Origin: Streptomyces sp. PH10-H1
Lineage (GTDB): Bacteria > Actinomycetota > Actinomycetes > Streptomycetales > Streptomycetaceae
Reading direction: 5' to 3'
Length of the DNA stretch: 63,858 bases
Assembly: GCF_030063355.1 (NCBI RefSeq)
Contig: NZ_JASISZ010000052.1
Location: 1-63,858, forward strand
The first letter of the stretch is position 1. Each line of letters opens with the position of its first letter. Positions 7,899 to 16,409 of this stretch are shown here, piece after piece. The translations under genes and the position numbers were made by a program. The notes below the pieces were generated by a model. It had not been told where the DNA came from. It worked only from the letters and a program-made list of their open reading frames with translations, and searched no databases.

Positions 7899-8991
7899 CG
7901 GGCCGGCGGCACCAGCCCAACAGGATGCGTTCCACTTCCGTGAGCGTCGGGAGCCCGCGGAGCCGCAGCGGCTCGGCGGCGACCTGCAGAGCGTCGCGTA
8001 CCAGGGCGACACCCGTGCCGACCAGCCCCGGATCCGGCTGGGGGCCCAGGGCGCGGGCGATCCGCATCGTGTCCGCGAAGAGCGACTGCGCACGTTCATA
8101 GGCGATGTACGCGGGCAGGTCACGGTCCAGTCCAAGACCCGCTTCCCGCCGCACCTTCGCCACGTCCCGCTGCCACCGCTCGATCACGTCGGCCTCCTGG
8201 TACGCGGGATACCGCATGCGGACGAGATGAACGGCCAGGTCATGCAGCGGATCTCCCCACATCGCGAGTTCCCAGTCGACAAGACACAAGTCGCCGTCGT
8301 TCCGGACGATCAGGTTGTCCCGGTGCAGGTCTGCATGGAGCAGGGCGAACGGACGCGGCGCCATCTCCGGGGTCCGGTCGCGGAGCCCCCGCAGGGCGTT
8401 CGCCGGTACGCCCAGGGCGGTGAACAGGGCGCCGAACTCCCGCCAGTTGCGGGCGCGCACCTCCCGCTCGGCGAACTCCGCCCGCTCCCGCAGGAACGTC
8501 CCGCAGTCCTGGTCGCGCGCCCAGCCCTTCGGCAGCGGCGGCAGATCCGCCGCCGGACCCCGGGTGAAAGCGGCGAGCTGCCCGGTGATCAGGTCGAGGT
8601 ACCGCGGATCCACTGGCTTCCCCGGCCCGCACAACCGGGAGAGCGGCGTCCCCTCGACGTATTCATGGACGGAGAAGCCGTCCTGCCGCGCAAAGCACCG
8701 CGGGGTGTCCGCGATGCCGTCAACTCCCGCCAGCGCGTCCAGTACGACGTCCTCGTCGGGCCAGACCCGCTCGACGACCTTGAGCGAGCCGGAGCGCGGA
8801 GTCCGCACCTTGACCCTCGTGTCCTGAGCCAGTCCCGCCGACTCCGCGAGGTGCGGCGGGAGCCGGTGCACATAGTTGAGATTGTGGTAGCCGGAAAGGC
8901 AGGTTCCCTCTGACGCGGCGAGCGGAAGCAGCTCGTCCCACCAGGACACGGCGGACGGCGGCTGCTTCTGACATGTCGTCACGCCGGCCAC
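7858..8991 (-). CDS. aminoglycoside phosphotransferase/choline kinase-like protein
   Basis: A 377-aa kinase-fold protein. The catalytic loop is HADLHRDNLIV and the metal-binding motif LVDWELAMWGDPLHDLA, both intact. The N-terminus HNLNYVHRLP is a variant ATP loop. The family phosphorylates small hydroxyl compounds such as choline, aminoglycosides or sugars; the substrate here is not evident. It follows GntR and HAD genes in the same direction after 102 bp, which contain a short hairpin (CCCCTG gatt CAGGGG near 9060-9075), so cotranscription is possible. The start is GTG at 8991 with a weak ribosome site. Confidence 0.82.
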   Translation of the reverse strand: MAGVTTCQKQPPSAVSWWDELLPLAASEGTCLSGYHNLNYVHRLPPHLAESAGLAQDTRVKVRTPRSGSLKVVERVWPDEDVVLDALAGVDGIADTPRCFARQDGFSVHEYVEGTPLSRLCGPGKPVDPRYLDLITGQLAAFTRGPAADLPPLPKGWARDQDCGTFLRERAEFAEREVRARNWREFGALFTALGVPANALRGLRDRTPEMAPRPFALLHADLHRDNLIVRNDGDLCLVDWELAMWGDPLHDLAVHLVRMRYPAYQEADVIERWQRDVAKVRREAGLGLDRDLPAYIAYERAQSLFADTMRIARALGPQPDPGLVGTGVALVRDALQVAAEPLRLRGLPTLTEVERILLGWCRRPVTATRAPSTSTVR

Positions 8992-9093
8992 GGCACCGCT
9001 CCCAGACAGTTGATGTTGGGGAGGACATTAGTGGGGCATGCGAGCCGCTGCATGGTTACCCCCTGGATTCAGGGGCGCTGTGCGATAACAAAT

Positions 9094-9816
9094 TCACTCC
9101 GTAGGGGTAGCAAGACCGCCTCCGATCGCCGCCAGCAGCGGCGCCATGCCCACGACGACGGTCCCGGCACCGGCGTCGAACAACCGGGTGACCTGCTCGC
9201 CCTCGCCGCTCCGCGCGTAGCCCAGGAAGGGCACCCCCGCCCGCGCCGCCGCCTCCGCGTCCGGAGCCGAGTCCCCCAGCATCAGACAGCGCTCCGGCGG
9301 CACTCCCATCGCCTCGGCCGCACGCCGCAGGCAGTCCGGATGGGGTTTCATCAGGGCCGCGTTCGCCGTGCGGCCGAAGATGTCCACGCCGAAGAAACCG
9401 CCCAGATTCCGACTCTCCAGGTACTTCTGCACGGCCACCGGCGAATTGTTCGTGGTCACCGCGACGAGACGGCTCTCGGCCACGCGACGGACGAACTCCT
9501 CGGCGTCCGGCGTCGGTTCGGCCGACACCGCGGCGAGTTCCTCCCCCTGCGACAACAGGCCCTCGAGATCGGCCGCCAGTTCATGCCCCGCGAATTGGCG
9601 CAACATGTCATGAGGATCGTCCGGTCGCCGGAGTCCGGCTGGAGAGACGTCATGGGCCGCCAGATACTCGCGCATCTGCCGCGCTATACCGGCTGCGGGA
9701 GAGCCCGCGAAGAGATCACAGAGCGGTCCGTCGAAGTCGAACAGGACGCACTCGGCCCGGGCGAGCATCGAGCGCAGCCGGCTGATTCCGGGCTGACCGG
9801 CTTCTATCGGAGTCAC
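9094..9816 (-). CDS. HAD-family hydrolase
   Basis: A 240-aa phosphatase of the HAD superfamily, subfamily I. The nucleophile motif is LFDFDGPLCD, motif II TTNNSP, motif III lysine in MKPHPDCL, and motif IV MLGDSAPDAEAA. I chose the GTG at 9816 because it overlaps the TGA of the preceding GntR gene (GTGA), a usual coupling arrangement; an ATG at 9768 is the alternative. With the GntR regulator and the downstream kinase-like gene it suggests a small-molecule phosphate cycle, substrate unknown. Confidence 0.88.
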   Translation of the reverse strand: MTPIEAGQPGISRLRSMLARAECVLFDFDGPLCDLFAGSPAAGIARQMREYLAAHDVSPAGLRRPDDPHDMLRQFAGHELAADLEGLLSQGEELAAVSAEPTPDAEEFVRRVAESRLVAVTTNNSPVAVQKYLESRNLGGFFGVDIFGRTANAALMKPHPDCLRRAAEAMGVPPERCLMLGDSAPDAEAAARAGVPFLGYARSGEGEQVTRLFDAGAGTVVVGMAPLLAAIGGGLATPTE

Positions 9817-10697
9817 TCGAAGAGTGTCAGTTCCTCTGCGATCGTTGACCAGAGCGAGTCGAACCACTTCTGGGACTCGCGCACGAACTGGGAGCCCCGT
9901 GAGTCCGCGTCGTTCTCGTCGTACTGGTAGGAGAAAAGAATGGCATCGAGGCCCAGCACGTCGTAGATGTCGATGAACTCGCCCTCATAACTGATCCTGC
10001 GCTCCAGGACCTGGTAATACCCGTTCAGCGCCGTACGCCCGTTGATCAGGTAGAGCTTCACGACGGGCGTGATCGGCACCGAACGCAGCATGACCGAAAG
10101 GTCGGGGACCAGTCCAAGTTCGGACAGGCCGTCGAAGGTGCTGCGCAGCGTGATCGCATGCGCGCTCACCAGATGTCTGAGCCTGCGCAGCGGCCGGTCG
10201 TCGGCCGGGTCCGCCACCGATCTCGGGATCGCCAGGCTCGCGTCCGGACTGGGCAGCAGCAGCCGCACCCGTATCGACTCGGGCCGCAACTTGCCCTCGC
10301 GAATGCGTAACAGCGGCTCCTGCAAAGCCGAGTGCAAGGTCTCCGCGGTGAGCGAGAAGACGTCGAGTCGCACCTCCGGTTCCTCGAAGGCGGCGGCGAT
10401 GTGCGCCCTGAGCGACAGCATCGCGGTGTCCGGCTCCAACCCGTGCCGTGCCGCCCCGCGGTCCAGGACGTACGATCCCCGGCCCTTCCCGGAGTCGATG
10501 TAGCCGTCCTGGCGGAGCTCGTCCAGCGCTCGCTGGACGGTCGCCCGGGACACGCCGAATCGTCTGAGCAGGGATTCCTGGGTCGGGATCTGGGCGCCCA
10601 CGGCGGGCTGGCCGCTCTCGATCTCCGCGCGCAGCTCCGCTGCGATGCGACGGTAGGGCCGCATCGATCCATTGATCTCCGAGCTACCCGGACTCAT
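9813..10697 (-). CDS. GntR-family transcriptional regulator
   Basis: A 294-aa regulator with an N-terminal GntR winged helix (PYRRIAAELRAEIESGQ, then QESLLRRFGVSRATVQRALDEL, split by the HTH) and a C-terminal domain of about 200 residues that does not look like a standard UTRA or FCD domain and may bind a nucleotide-like ligand. The ATG at 10697 lies exactly 7 nt after TAGCCT on the minus strand, so the mRNA may be leaderless; an ATG at 10664 is the alternative. Translation is coupled to the HAD gene. The region upstream is full of CAACTT/AAGTTG repeats, probably its own operators. Confidence 0.85.
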   Translation of the reverse strand: MSPGSSEINGSMRPYRRIAAELRAEIESGQPAVGAQIPTQESLLRRFGVSRATVQRALDELRQDGYIDSGKGRGSYVLDRGAARHGLEPDTAMLSLRAHIAAAFEEPEVRLDVFSLTAETLHSALQEPLLRIREGKLRPESIRVRLLLPSPDASLAIPRSVADPADDRPLRRLRHLVSAHAITLRSTFDGLSELGLVPDLSVMLRSVPITPVVKLYLINGRTALNGYYQVLERRISYEGEFIDIYDVLGLDAILFSYQYDENDADSRGSQFVRESQKWFDSLWSTIAEELTLFE

Positions 10698-10720
10698 GTA
10701 CTTCAGGCTACAACTCTCCG

Positions 10721-10830
10721 CCAACTTGTGGGAGTTGACTGAGTACAGTTTGTTGATCTGCTTCAACTGGGCACAAAGACCGTGAGTTAGTTCAGTCAAC
10801 TTCCAACTTGATGATGAGTTGCAGAAGTTG
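10721..10830. promoter_or_regulatory. operator-like cluster of CAACTT repeats and nested dyads
   Basis: CCAACTTG occurs at 10721 and 10803; AGAAGTTGG ends at 10830 and pairs with CCAACTT at 10803-10809; GTTGACTGA (10734-10742) pairs perfectly with TCAGTCAAC (10792-10800). CTTCAACTGG adds another half site. The cluster fills the gap between the GntR gene and the 50-aa membrane protein gene and is much more AT-rich than its surroundings. GntR autoregulation is the likely use. Confidence 0.5.
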
Positions 10831-10932
10831 GCTCAACGGGGGCCAGCGTCATCACCCGTCCGACGGCGTACGGGACATTCCGCCGCCACCCGCCTTCTGT
10901 CACCGCTCAGCGCCACGAAGGAGGGACCTGCC

Positions 10933-11085
10933 ATGCTCAGCTTTGCCTTCGAGCAGTTCGTCACGTGGAAGTACGGAGCCGCTTGGGCCATCGTCTTCGG
11001 CCTGTTCGCCATCGACCGCAAGAACCGCGGAACGACGTACACCTGCATCGCCCTCGCCGGGCTCGCGGTTCTCCTGGCGCAATGA
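10933..11085 (+). CDS. 50-aa small membrane protein
   Basis: The ATG at 10933 follows GAAGGAGGGACC at ideal spacing. The protein begins MLSFAFEQFVTWKYGAAWAI and has two hydrophobic segments, at about 14-24 and 36-49, separated by a basic turn (DRKNRGTTY). This suggests a double-spanning hairpin. A longer in-frame extension to 10819 lacks a ribosome site. It is divergent from the GntR gene and shares its operator-like region. No known family. Confidence 0.7.
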   Translation: MLSFAFEQFVTWKYGAAWAIVFGLFAIDRKNRGTTYTCIALAGLAVLLAQ

Positions 11086-11117
11086 CCGGGCCGGCGCGGT
11101 CAGTGCGCCGGCCCGGC

Positions 11118-11159
11118 GGCCGGAAGACGTCGGCCGGAAGACGTCGGTCAGAAGATGTC
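11118..11159. repeat. stop-codon-anchored 14-bp array at the eis-like 3' end
   Basis: Three 14-bp units, 11118-11131, 11132-11145 (identical, GGCCGGAAGACGTC) and 11146-11159 (GGTCAGAAGATGTC). On the minus strand the third unit is the gene's last codons plus TGA; the other two are downstream copies that have lost the stop. Confidence 0.75.
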
Positions 11160-12395
11160 AGGGTTCCAGGGGCGGCGCGGGGTGCGGAAGAGGGCGTCCG
11201 CGCGGGATGCCGCCCCGGATCGGTCCTCGGTGACGCGGCCCAGTGCGGCCAGCCGCAGCACCGACTCGTCGCCCAGGTACAGCGTTCCCAGTTCGGCTAT
11301 GCCGAGGGAGAGTTCGGCGGCGTCGCGGGTCGGCCGGCAGGTGGCGTTGCCGTTCGCGTCCGTCTCCAGGCGGTAGCGGCCGCCGGCCAGGCCCGCCTCG
11401 TCGCTCAGATCCAGTACCAGGGAGCCGGCGCCGGAGTAGGTGCGGGCCTCCAGGGCGCGCGGTGTGTCGAGGATCCTGAGCCACATGAAGTCCGCGTACG
11501 TCTCTACCTTGGCGGCGCGCGGGTCGCCGAGCAGCAGCGGCACGATGTCGTCGGGGGCGCGGAGGCCGGTGCGCAGCTCGGTGACCCAGTCGACGGAGAG
11601 CAGGAACCGCCACAGCGCGGTCTCCGCGGCCGGGGAGACCGCGATCAGCTTGTCCGCCTCCAGCGTCACCTTCGGGAACTTGCCCGGCCACCGGTGGTCG
11701 GTGATCGAGTACGTGGCCAGGCCGTCGAGACGGCCGGAGGAGTCCCGGTACGCCACGAAGAAGGGCTCCTTCCAGGGGCGCGACGGGAGGATCAGCTGCC
11801 CGGTCTCCATGTCCCACCACCTGTCGATGCGGTTGATCGCCCCGGGCGTCAGCCGCCGGACCCGCTCATGGAGTTCGGGGCCGGTCTTGCGGACCTCTTC
11901 GGTGGTGAGGAGATCGACCCGGCCGCCGTCGGTGGGCCCCGCCCAGCGGCGGTCGAGCCCGGCCCGGGGTACGTCGATGTCCCAGGCGGTCGTCCAGGTC
12001 GCCGGTCCGTAGCCGTAACGGCCGTAGATCGGGTACTCGGCGGCGATCAGGATCGACACCGCCTCCCCACGCTCCTTGGCGGCCGTCAGATCCCGGGACA
12101 TCATCCGCGACGCCAGCCCGCGCCTGCGGTGGGTCGCGGTGACCGAGACATTGGTGACGGCGCAGGCGGCGAGCTGCGCGCCGCCCGGCACGGTGAGTTC
12201 ACGCGGCATGCTGCGGAAGGTGGCCACACAGCGGCCCTCGTCGAACACGCCCTGAGTACGGTCCAGATCGATCGCCGGCCGGCGGGCCGTGACTTCCTCC
12301 GGGGCGACGGTCTGCGGCTGCAGAAACGCGTTGTTCAGGGCACGCAGCCACTCCGGCAGATCGGATTCGTCGAGGGTGCGGACGTCTGGGCTCAT
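11148..12395 (-). CDS. Eis-like GNAT acetyltransferase
   Basis: A 415-aa protein of the Eis (enhanced intracellular survival) family, which has two GNAT-like domains plus a sterol-carrier-like C-terminal domain. The acetyl-CoA loop is in VSVTATHRRRGLASRMM at about 84-100, and IYGRYGYGPAT is typical of Eis. The chain ends with a free carboxyl phenylalanine (PWNPDIF), as Eis proteins use their C-terminus in catalysis. Eis enzymes acetylate aminoglycosides and other amines. The start ATG at 12395 fits the domain edge; upstream sequence in frame is not conserved. The stop codon lies in a 14-bp tandem array. Confidence 0.88.
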   Translation of the reverse strand: MSPDVRTLDESDLPEWLRALNNAFLQPQTVAPEEVTARRPAIDLDRTQGVFDEGRCVATFRSMPRELTVPGGAQLAACAVTNVSVTATHRRRGLASRMMSRDLTAAKERGEAVSILIAAEYPIYGRYGYGPATWTTAWDIDVPRAGLDRRWAGPTDGGRVDLLTTEEVRKTGPELHERVRRLTPGAINRIDRWWDMETGQLILPSRPWKEPFFVAYRDSSGRLDGLATYSITDHRWPGKFPKVTLEADKLIAVSPAAETALWRFLLSVDWVTELRTGLRAPDDIVPLLLGDPRAAKVETYADFMWLRILDTPRALEARTYSGAGSLVLDLSDEAGLAGGRYRLETDANGNATCRPTRDAAELSLGIAELGTLYLGDESVLRLAALGRVTEDRSGAASRADALFRTPRRPWNPDIF

Positions 12396-12504
12396 CCTGC
12401 GAACGTATGCGGCGGCGGCGCCGGCCGCATCCGGATTTCCGACGCGACTGTGGAGCGCAACGCGCGACTGTGCGGCGCAACGGCGGTGTCGCGGCAGCGG
12501 CCCG

Positions 12505-13497
12505 TCAGAACGCCGCGCGCACCTCGCCGACCCGCTCGCCGCCACCCAGCATGGGCACGTCACCGATCGTGGCGAGCACCGGCGAGTCCACGCCCATCAG
12601 CTCCAACGCCCTTGCCAGCACCGGTCCCAGCGCGCGGATGCCTCCGTCGTCGATCTTGAACGCGAGGGCCCGGCCGTCCGCCAGTGCTACCGCCTGGACC
12701 GCCTCCGCGCCCATCTTGGCGAGGGTTCCGGGGGCTGCGCGCATCAGCCAGGTGTCCGGGCGGCGGGTGCCGGCGACGTACTCCGGGTGGGCGCGCATCG
12801 CATCGGCGACCTTCCGTTCCGGCGTACCCTCCGGCGCTCCGACGCAGCGGGCGAAGGCACGCGCCAGCCCGGTGAGGCTCAGCGCCGCGACCGGCGCCCC
12901 GCAACCGTCGACGCCCACCCGTCCGACCTCCTCGCCGCTGGTGTCGCGCAGCACGTCGAGGATCAGGCGTTGCAGCGGGTGGCCGGGGTCCCGATACGTC
13001 TCCAGGGGCCAGCCGTTCACCACGCAGGCGGCGAGCATCGCGGCGTGCTTGCCGGAACAGCTCATGAGGATCGGCGAGCGCACACCGCCGTCCCGCAGCC
13101 ACTGGTCCGCCGCCTCGCGGTCCAGCGGCAGGTCGGGCGGTGTGCGCAGCGCGGACTCCGTCAGGCCCGCGCCTGCCAGGATCTTCCGGACGCCTTCCAG
13201 ATGGAACGTCTCCCCCGAGTGGCTGGCCGCGGCCAGGGCCAGCAGTTCGCCGTCCAGCGCGACCCCGGCCCGCAGCACCGCCGCGGCCTGCATCGGCTTG
13301 TTGCACGACCGGGGAAAGATTGGCGAGGTCACATCCCCCAGCGTCGGTCCGACCCGCCCGTCCGCGTCCAGCACCACCAGCGAGCCCCGGTGCAGCCCCT
13401 CCACGAACCCCGACCGGACGACCTCGGCCAGCACGGGATGGGGACGTTCCGCTTCGGCGGCGACGGACGGAAGCGTCGGCTGTCCGGTCAGGGTCAT
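12505..13497 (-). CDS. asparaginase (L-asparaginase II family, COG4448)
   Basis: A 330-aa protein of the Rhizobium-type asparaginase family, unrelated to the E. coli enzymes. Typical elements are VVRSGFVEGLHRGS near the start, FPRSCNKPMQA, a motif SHSGETFH and SCSGKHAAML, and VDGCGAPV. It would hydrolyse asparagine to aspartate and ammonia. The ATG at 13497 follows GGAGGCTCC. Gene order gives no operon partner; the gap to rsiG is 136 bp. Confidence 0.88.
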   Translation of the reverse strand: MTLTGQPTLPSVAAEAERPHPVLAEVVRSGFVEGLHRGSLVVLDADGRVGPTLGDVTSPIFPRSCNKPMQAAAVLRAGVALDGELLALAAASHSGETFHLEGVRKILAGAGLTESALRTPPDLPLDREAADQWLRDGGVRSPILMSCSGKHAAMLAACVVNGWPLETYRDPGHPLQRLILDVLRDTSGEEVGRVGVDGCGAPVAALSLTGLARAFARCVGAPEGTPERKVADAMRAHPEYVAGTRRPDTWLMRAAPGTLAKMGAEAVQAVALADGRALAFKIDDGGIRALGPVLARALELMGVDSPVLATIGDVPMLGGGERVGEVRAAF

Positions 13498-13633
13498 GGG
13501 AGGAGCCTCCGGGCGGGGAGGGCGGATGCGGGACGGCTTCCGGCAGCGGCCGGAGGCCGGTCCGCGTGACGCCGGACGGACTGGTCCGTGAAGCATCGCT
13601 CCCCGTACCCGCGCCGGAAGGGCGGATTGGCGG

Positions 13634-14257
13634 TCAGCCCTCGGCGAGAAGGTCGTCGACGCTCGCTTCCCCCTCACGGTACCTGCGGGTGATCTCCGCG
13701 CTGCATCCGTCGACGGTCCGCTGCAGGGTCTGCCGGCGACGGGAGACCTGCTGCTCATGGCGGACGAGGCGCCCCATCCCCGCATGCAGGTCCTGGTCCG
13801 TTCGGGCATCGAGGTCGGAGAGCTCGACCTCGGCGAGCATCTCCTCCGCGAGCCGGCTGACCCGCTCGGTGAGCGGGGTGCCGAGCGTGACGTGCCGCGC
13901 GGAGGAGCGGTGCTGGGACGGGGCGTCGGTCAGGATCTCCGGCAGCCGGTCCAGCAGCGGCGCGTCCGGCGCCGTGCGCCGCCTGAGCTCCGCCCGCAGG
14001 ATGTCGATCCGGCCGTGCAGCAGCCGCCGCAGATACGAGAGATCGGCCTCCTCCTGCTGCGCGTCGCGCCGAAGGGTGCGCAGCGTGCCGAGGCCCAGCG
14101 CTCCCAGTTCCGGCTCCGGCGTGTCCACGGCGAGCGGACTGCGCGGGCCAGGGGGTCGCGGCCCCAGTGCGTCGGCCTTCAGCACGTGATGGCCCTTCTC
14201 GATGGGCGCGGTCGGTGCGGTGGTACCGGATGTCTCTCCAGTGCCGGATGTCGTCAT
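13634..14257 (-). CDS. rsiG: RsiG, c-di-GMP-dependent anti-sigma factor for WhiG (AmfC family)
   Basis: A 207-aa helical protein long annotated as aerial mycelium formation protein AmfC. RsiG binds c-di-GMP through two copies of E-x3-S-x2-R-x3-Q-x3-D and then holds sigma WhiG, delaying sporulation. The second copy is perfect: E168, S172, R175, Q179, D183. The first reads E70, S74, R77, H81, D85, with His where Gln is expected. The N-terminal 45 residues are Thr/Pro rich and probably disordered. I took the ATG at 14257; an upstream extension to 14377 is less likely. It is divergent from dtd. Confidence 0.88.
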   Translation of the reverse strand: MTTSGTGETSGTTAPTAPIEKGHHVLKADALGPRPPGPRSPLAVDTPEPELGALGLGTLRTLRRDAQQEEADLSYLRRLLHGRIDILRAELRRRTAPDAPLLDRLPEILTDAPSQHRSSARHVTLGTPLTERVSRLAEEMLAEVELSDLDARTDQDLHAGMGRLVRHEQQVSRRRQTLQRTVDGCSAEITRRYREGEASVDDLLAEG

Positions 14258-14455
14258 GCCTGTCGTCCCCTCGTCGCGGCCGGAGCCGCCCAGGTTCCGA
14301 TGCTCCCACTGCCCGCGGACACCCCGCAGCGACTCTGCACCCGAACGGCCCCGACGGCGGGCGTGCCCGGCGCCCAACCGGGCGTACGACCTGCGGTCGC
14401 GTGCGCCCCCTCACCCGTGCGAGTGGTGTTGGCACATGCACGGGACAATGGCCGG

Positions 14456-14899
14456 ATGCGAGCGGTTGCCCAGCGGGTCAGTGAAGCGAGTGTCGTGGTC
14501 GACGGAGAAACGGTCGGGTCGATCACCGGACCCGGATTGTGCGTTCTGGTGGGGGTGACCCACGACGACACCCCGGAGAAGGCGGCGCTGCTGGCCCGCA
14601 AATTGTGGAGCCTGCGAGTGTTCAAGGACAAGCACAGCCTGGCGGACGAGAAGTCCTGCTCTGATGTCGGCGGCCCGCTGCTCGTCATCAGCCAGTTCAC
14701 GCTTTACGGTGACGCCCGTAAGGGGCGCCGCCCCACCTGGAACGCCGCCGCGCCCGGCGATGTCGCCGAGCCGCTGGTCGACGAGGTGGTGGCACAGCTG
14801 CGCGCCCTGGGCGCGGACGTGGAAACGGGCCGGTTCGGCGCGGACATGAAGGTCTCGCTGACGAACGACGGCCCGTTCACCCTGGTCATCGACATCTGA
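14456..14899 (+). CDS. dtd: D-aminoacyl-tRNA deacylase
   Basis: A 147-aa enzyme that hydrolyses D-aminoacyl-tRNA (and Gly-tRNAAla) to protect translation. The N-terminus MRAVAQRVSEASVVVDGE, the motif SQFTLYGD and the Gly-cisPro region TNDGPFT near the C-terminus are diagnostic. The start ATG at 14456 agrees with the family start; the frame is open far upstream but that sequence is only high-GC shadow. It converges on ygfZ with a tandem repeat array between them. Confidence 0.96.
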   Translation: MRAVAQRVSEASVVVDGETVGSITGPGLCVLVGVTHDDTPEKAALLARKLWSLRVFKDKHSLADEKSCSDVGGPLLVISQFTLYGDARKGRRPTWNAAAPGDVAEPLVDEVVAQLRALGADVETGRFGADMKVSLTNDGPFTLVIDI

Positions 14900-14912
14900 C
14901 CGCTCACCGTTT

Positions 14913-14960
14913 CTACGGCGCTACGGCGCTACGGCGCTACGGCTCTACGGCTCTACGGCG
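14913..14960. repeat. six-copy 8-bp tandem array anchored on the ygfZ stop codon
   Basis: CTACGGCG repeats at 14913, 14921, 14929, 14937 (CTACGGCT), 14945 (CTACGGCT) and 14953. On the minus strand the unit at 14953-14960 is the end of ygfZ with its TAG stop; the other five are downstream copies, each repeating CCGTAG. The array fills most of the gap to dtd. Confidence 0.9.
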
Positions 14961-15930
14961 CGACGACGATCTCCTGCGACGCGACCGTCGTGTCGGCCAG
15001 CAGCGTCACAGCCGCATCGGTGTTGCGCTTCACCAGGGCCAGCGCGATCGGGCCCAGTTCCCAGTGCCGGGCGGAGGACGTGACGAAGCCGATCTGGCGG
15101 CCCTCCGCACCCTCGGAGGCGAGCCGGACGGGAGCGCCGTGCGGCGGGAGCTTCACCTCGCTGCCGTCCAGGTGCAGAAAGACCAGCCGGCGCGGCGGGC
15201 GGCCGAGGTTGTACACCCGCGCGACGGTCTCCTGGCCGCGGTAGCAGCCCTTCTGCAGATGGACGGCGGTCTCCAGCCAGCCCAGCTCGTGCGGAATGGT
15301 GCGGTGGTCGGTCTCCAGGCCCAGCCGCGGCCGGTGCGCCTCGATCCGCAGCGCCTCCAGCGACAGCGACCCGATCGGCCGGCCGGCACCGGCCGCGAAG
15401 GACTCCAGCTCGGCGCGCGGCACGAAGACGTCCCGGCCGTAGGAGGTCTCCCGGACGGCCCAGCCTTCCGGGACGGCCGTGATGGCGCCCGCGGGGAGAT
15501 AGACGACCGCGTACTGGTCCGACGCGTCGGCCGCCTCGACCTTGTAGAAGAACTTCATGCTCTCCAGGTACGCGAGCAGCGCGCCCTGGGTGCCCGGCTC
15601 CACGTGGATCCAGGTCGTCGTGCCGTCGTCCACCAGGTAGAGCGCGTGCTCGATGTGGCCGTGTGCGGTGAGGACCAGCGCCTCGGTGGCCTGGCCGGCC
15701 GGGAGCTGCTCGACGTGCTGCGTGATCAGCAGGTGCAGCCAGGCGAGGCGGTCTTCGCCGCTGACGGTGATGACACCGCGGTGCGACAGATCCACGAAGC
15801 CCGTCCCGCCGGCGAGCGCCCGCTGTTCACGGAACAGATCGCCGTAGTGCCCGGCGACACCCTCGTCCGGCCCTTCGGCGGGAACGGCTCCGGGAAGGGA
15901 CAGCAACGGGCTCTTCAGCATGGCGGTCAT
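14953..15930 (-). CDS. ygfZ: YgfZ/GcvT-like folate-binding protein
   Basis: A 325-aa protein related to the T-protein of glycine cleavage. YgfZ uses folate to help assemble or repair certain iron-sulfur enzymes and affects tRNA methylthiolation. The family signature KGCYRGQETVAR is present at about 229-240 with the conserved cysteine, and the N-terminal barrel reads FVDLSHRGVITVSGEDRLAWLH. Length is normal. It is followed by an 8-bp tandem array starting at its stop codon. Confidence 0.92.
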   Translation of the reverse strand: MTAMLKSPLLSLPGAVPAEGPDEGVAGHYGDLFREQRALAGGTGFVDLSHRGVITVSGEDRLAWLHLLITQHVEQLPAGQATEALVLTAHGHIEHALYLVDDGTTTWIHVEPGTQGALLAYLESMKFFYKVEAADASDQYAVVYLPAGAITAVPEGWAVRETSYGRDVFVPRAELESFAAGAGRPIGSLSLEALRIEAHRPRLGLETDHRTIPHELGWLETAVHLQKGCYRGQETVARVYNLGRPPRRLVFLHLDGSEVKLPPHGAPVRLASEGAEGRQIGFVTSSARHWELGPIALALVKRNTDAAVTLLADTTVASQEIVVAP

Positions 15931-15940
15931 GGCGATAAGC

Positions 15941-16387
15941 CTACGACCCGGCGGCGGAAGCCTTTGCAGCCTTGGCGCCGCAGGCGGCGCAGCGGCCGAA
16001 GATCGCGAAGTGTTTCATGTCCGTCTCGAAGCCGAAGGCTTCGCGCAGCCCTTGGGTGAGCGGCGCGGCCAGCGCCACCTCCGCCTCCGTGACGGAGCCG
16101 CAGTCCCGGCACACCAGGTGCATATGGTGGTGCCGGTCCGCGAGGTGGTACGTCGGAGCGCCGTGTCCGAGGTGGGCGTGGCTGACCAGGCCGAGCTCCT
16201 CCAGCAGCTCCAGCGTCCGGTAGACGGTGGAGATGTTGATCCCGGAAGCGGTCCTGTGCACCTCGGTGAGCAGCTCGTCGGGGGTCGCGTGCTCCAGCGC
16301 GTCCACGGCCTCCAGGACAAGCTGGCGCTGCGGCGTGAGCCGGTAGCCGCGCTGCCGCAGATCGCTCTTCCAGTCGGTGGTCACCAC
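15941..16387 (-). CDS. nur: Nur, nickel-responsive Fur-family repressor
   Basis: A 148-aa Fur-family protein that matches, as I recall it, the S. coelicolor Nur sequence through most of its length (TDWKSDLRQRGYRLTPQRQ, HATPDELL, STVYRTLELLEELGLVSHAH). Nur with bound nickel represses nickel uptake and the iron superoxide dismutase while allowing the nickel enzyme. The Ni-site and M-site histidines described for Nur are present: H33, H70, H72, H86, H88 and H90 (in DRHHHMH). Two C-x2-C pairs (CRDC, CAAC) are also present; the first is at 93-96. The start follows convincingly from the family N-terminus MVTTDWKSDL. Confidence 0.93.
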   Translation of the reverse strand: MVTTDWKSDLRQRGYRLTPQRQLVLEAVDALEHATPDELLTEVHRTASGINISTVYRTLELLEELGLVSHAHLGHGAPTYHLADRHHHMHLVCRDCGSVTEAEVALAAPLTQGLREAFGFETDMKHFAIFGRCAACGAKAAKASAAGS

Positions 16388-16409
16388 AGCCCCCAGTGTA
16401 GGGCGGGTT

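Noticed and set aside
13757..14455. Open frame upstream of and in frame with dtd
   Set aside because: The dtd family starts at MRAVAQRV (14456); the upstream part is antisense to rsiG.
14913..14960. CRISPR-like interpretation of the 8-bp array
   Set aside because: Units are contiguous without spacers and there are no cas genes; the same holds for the other arrays.
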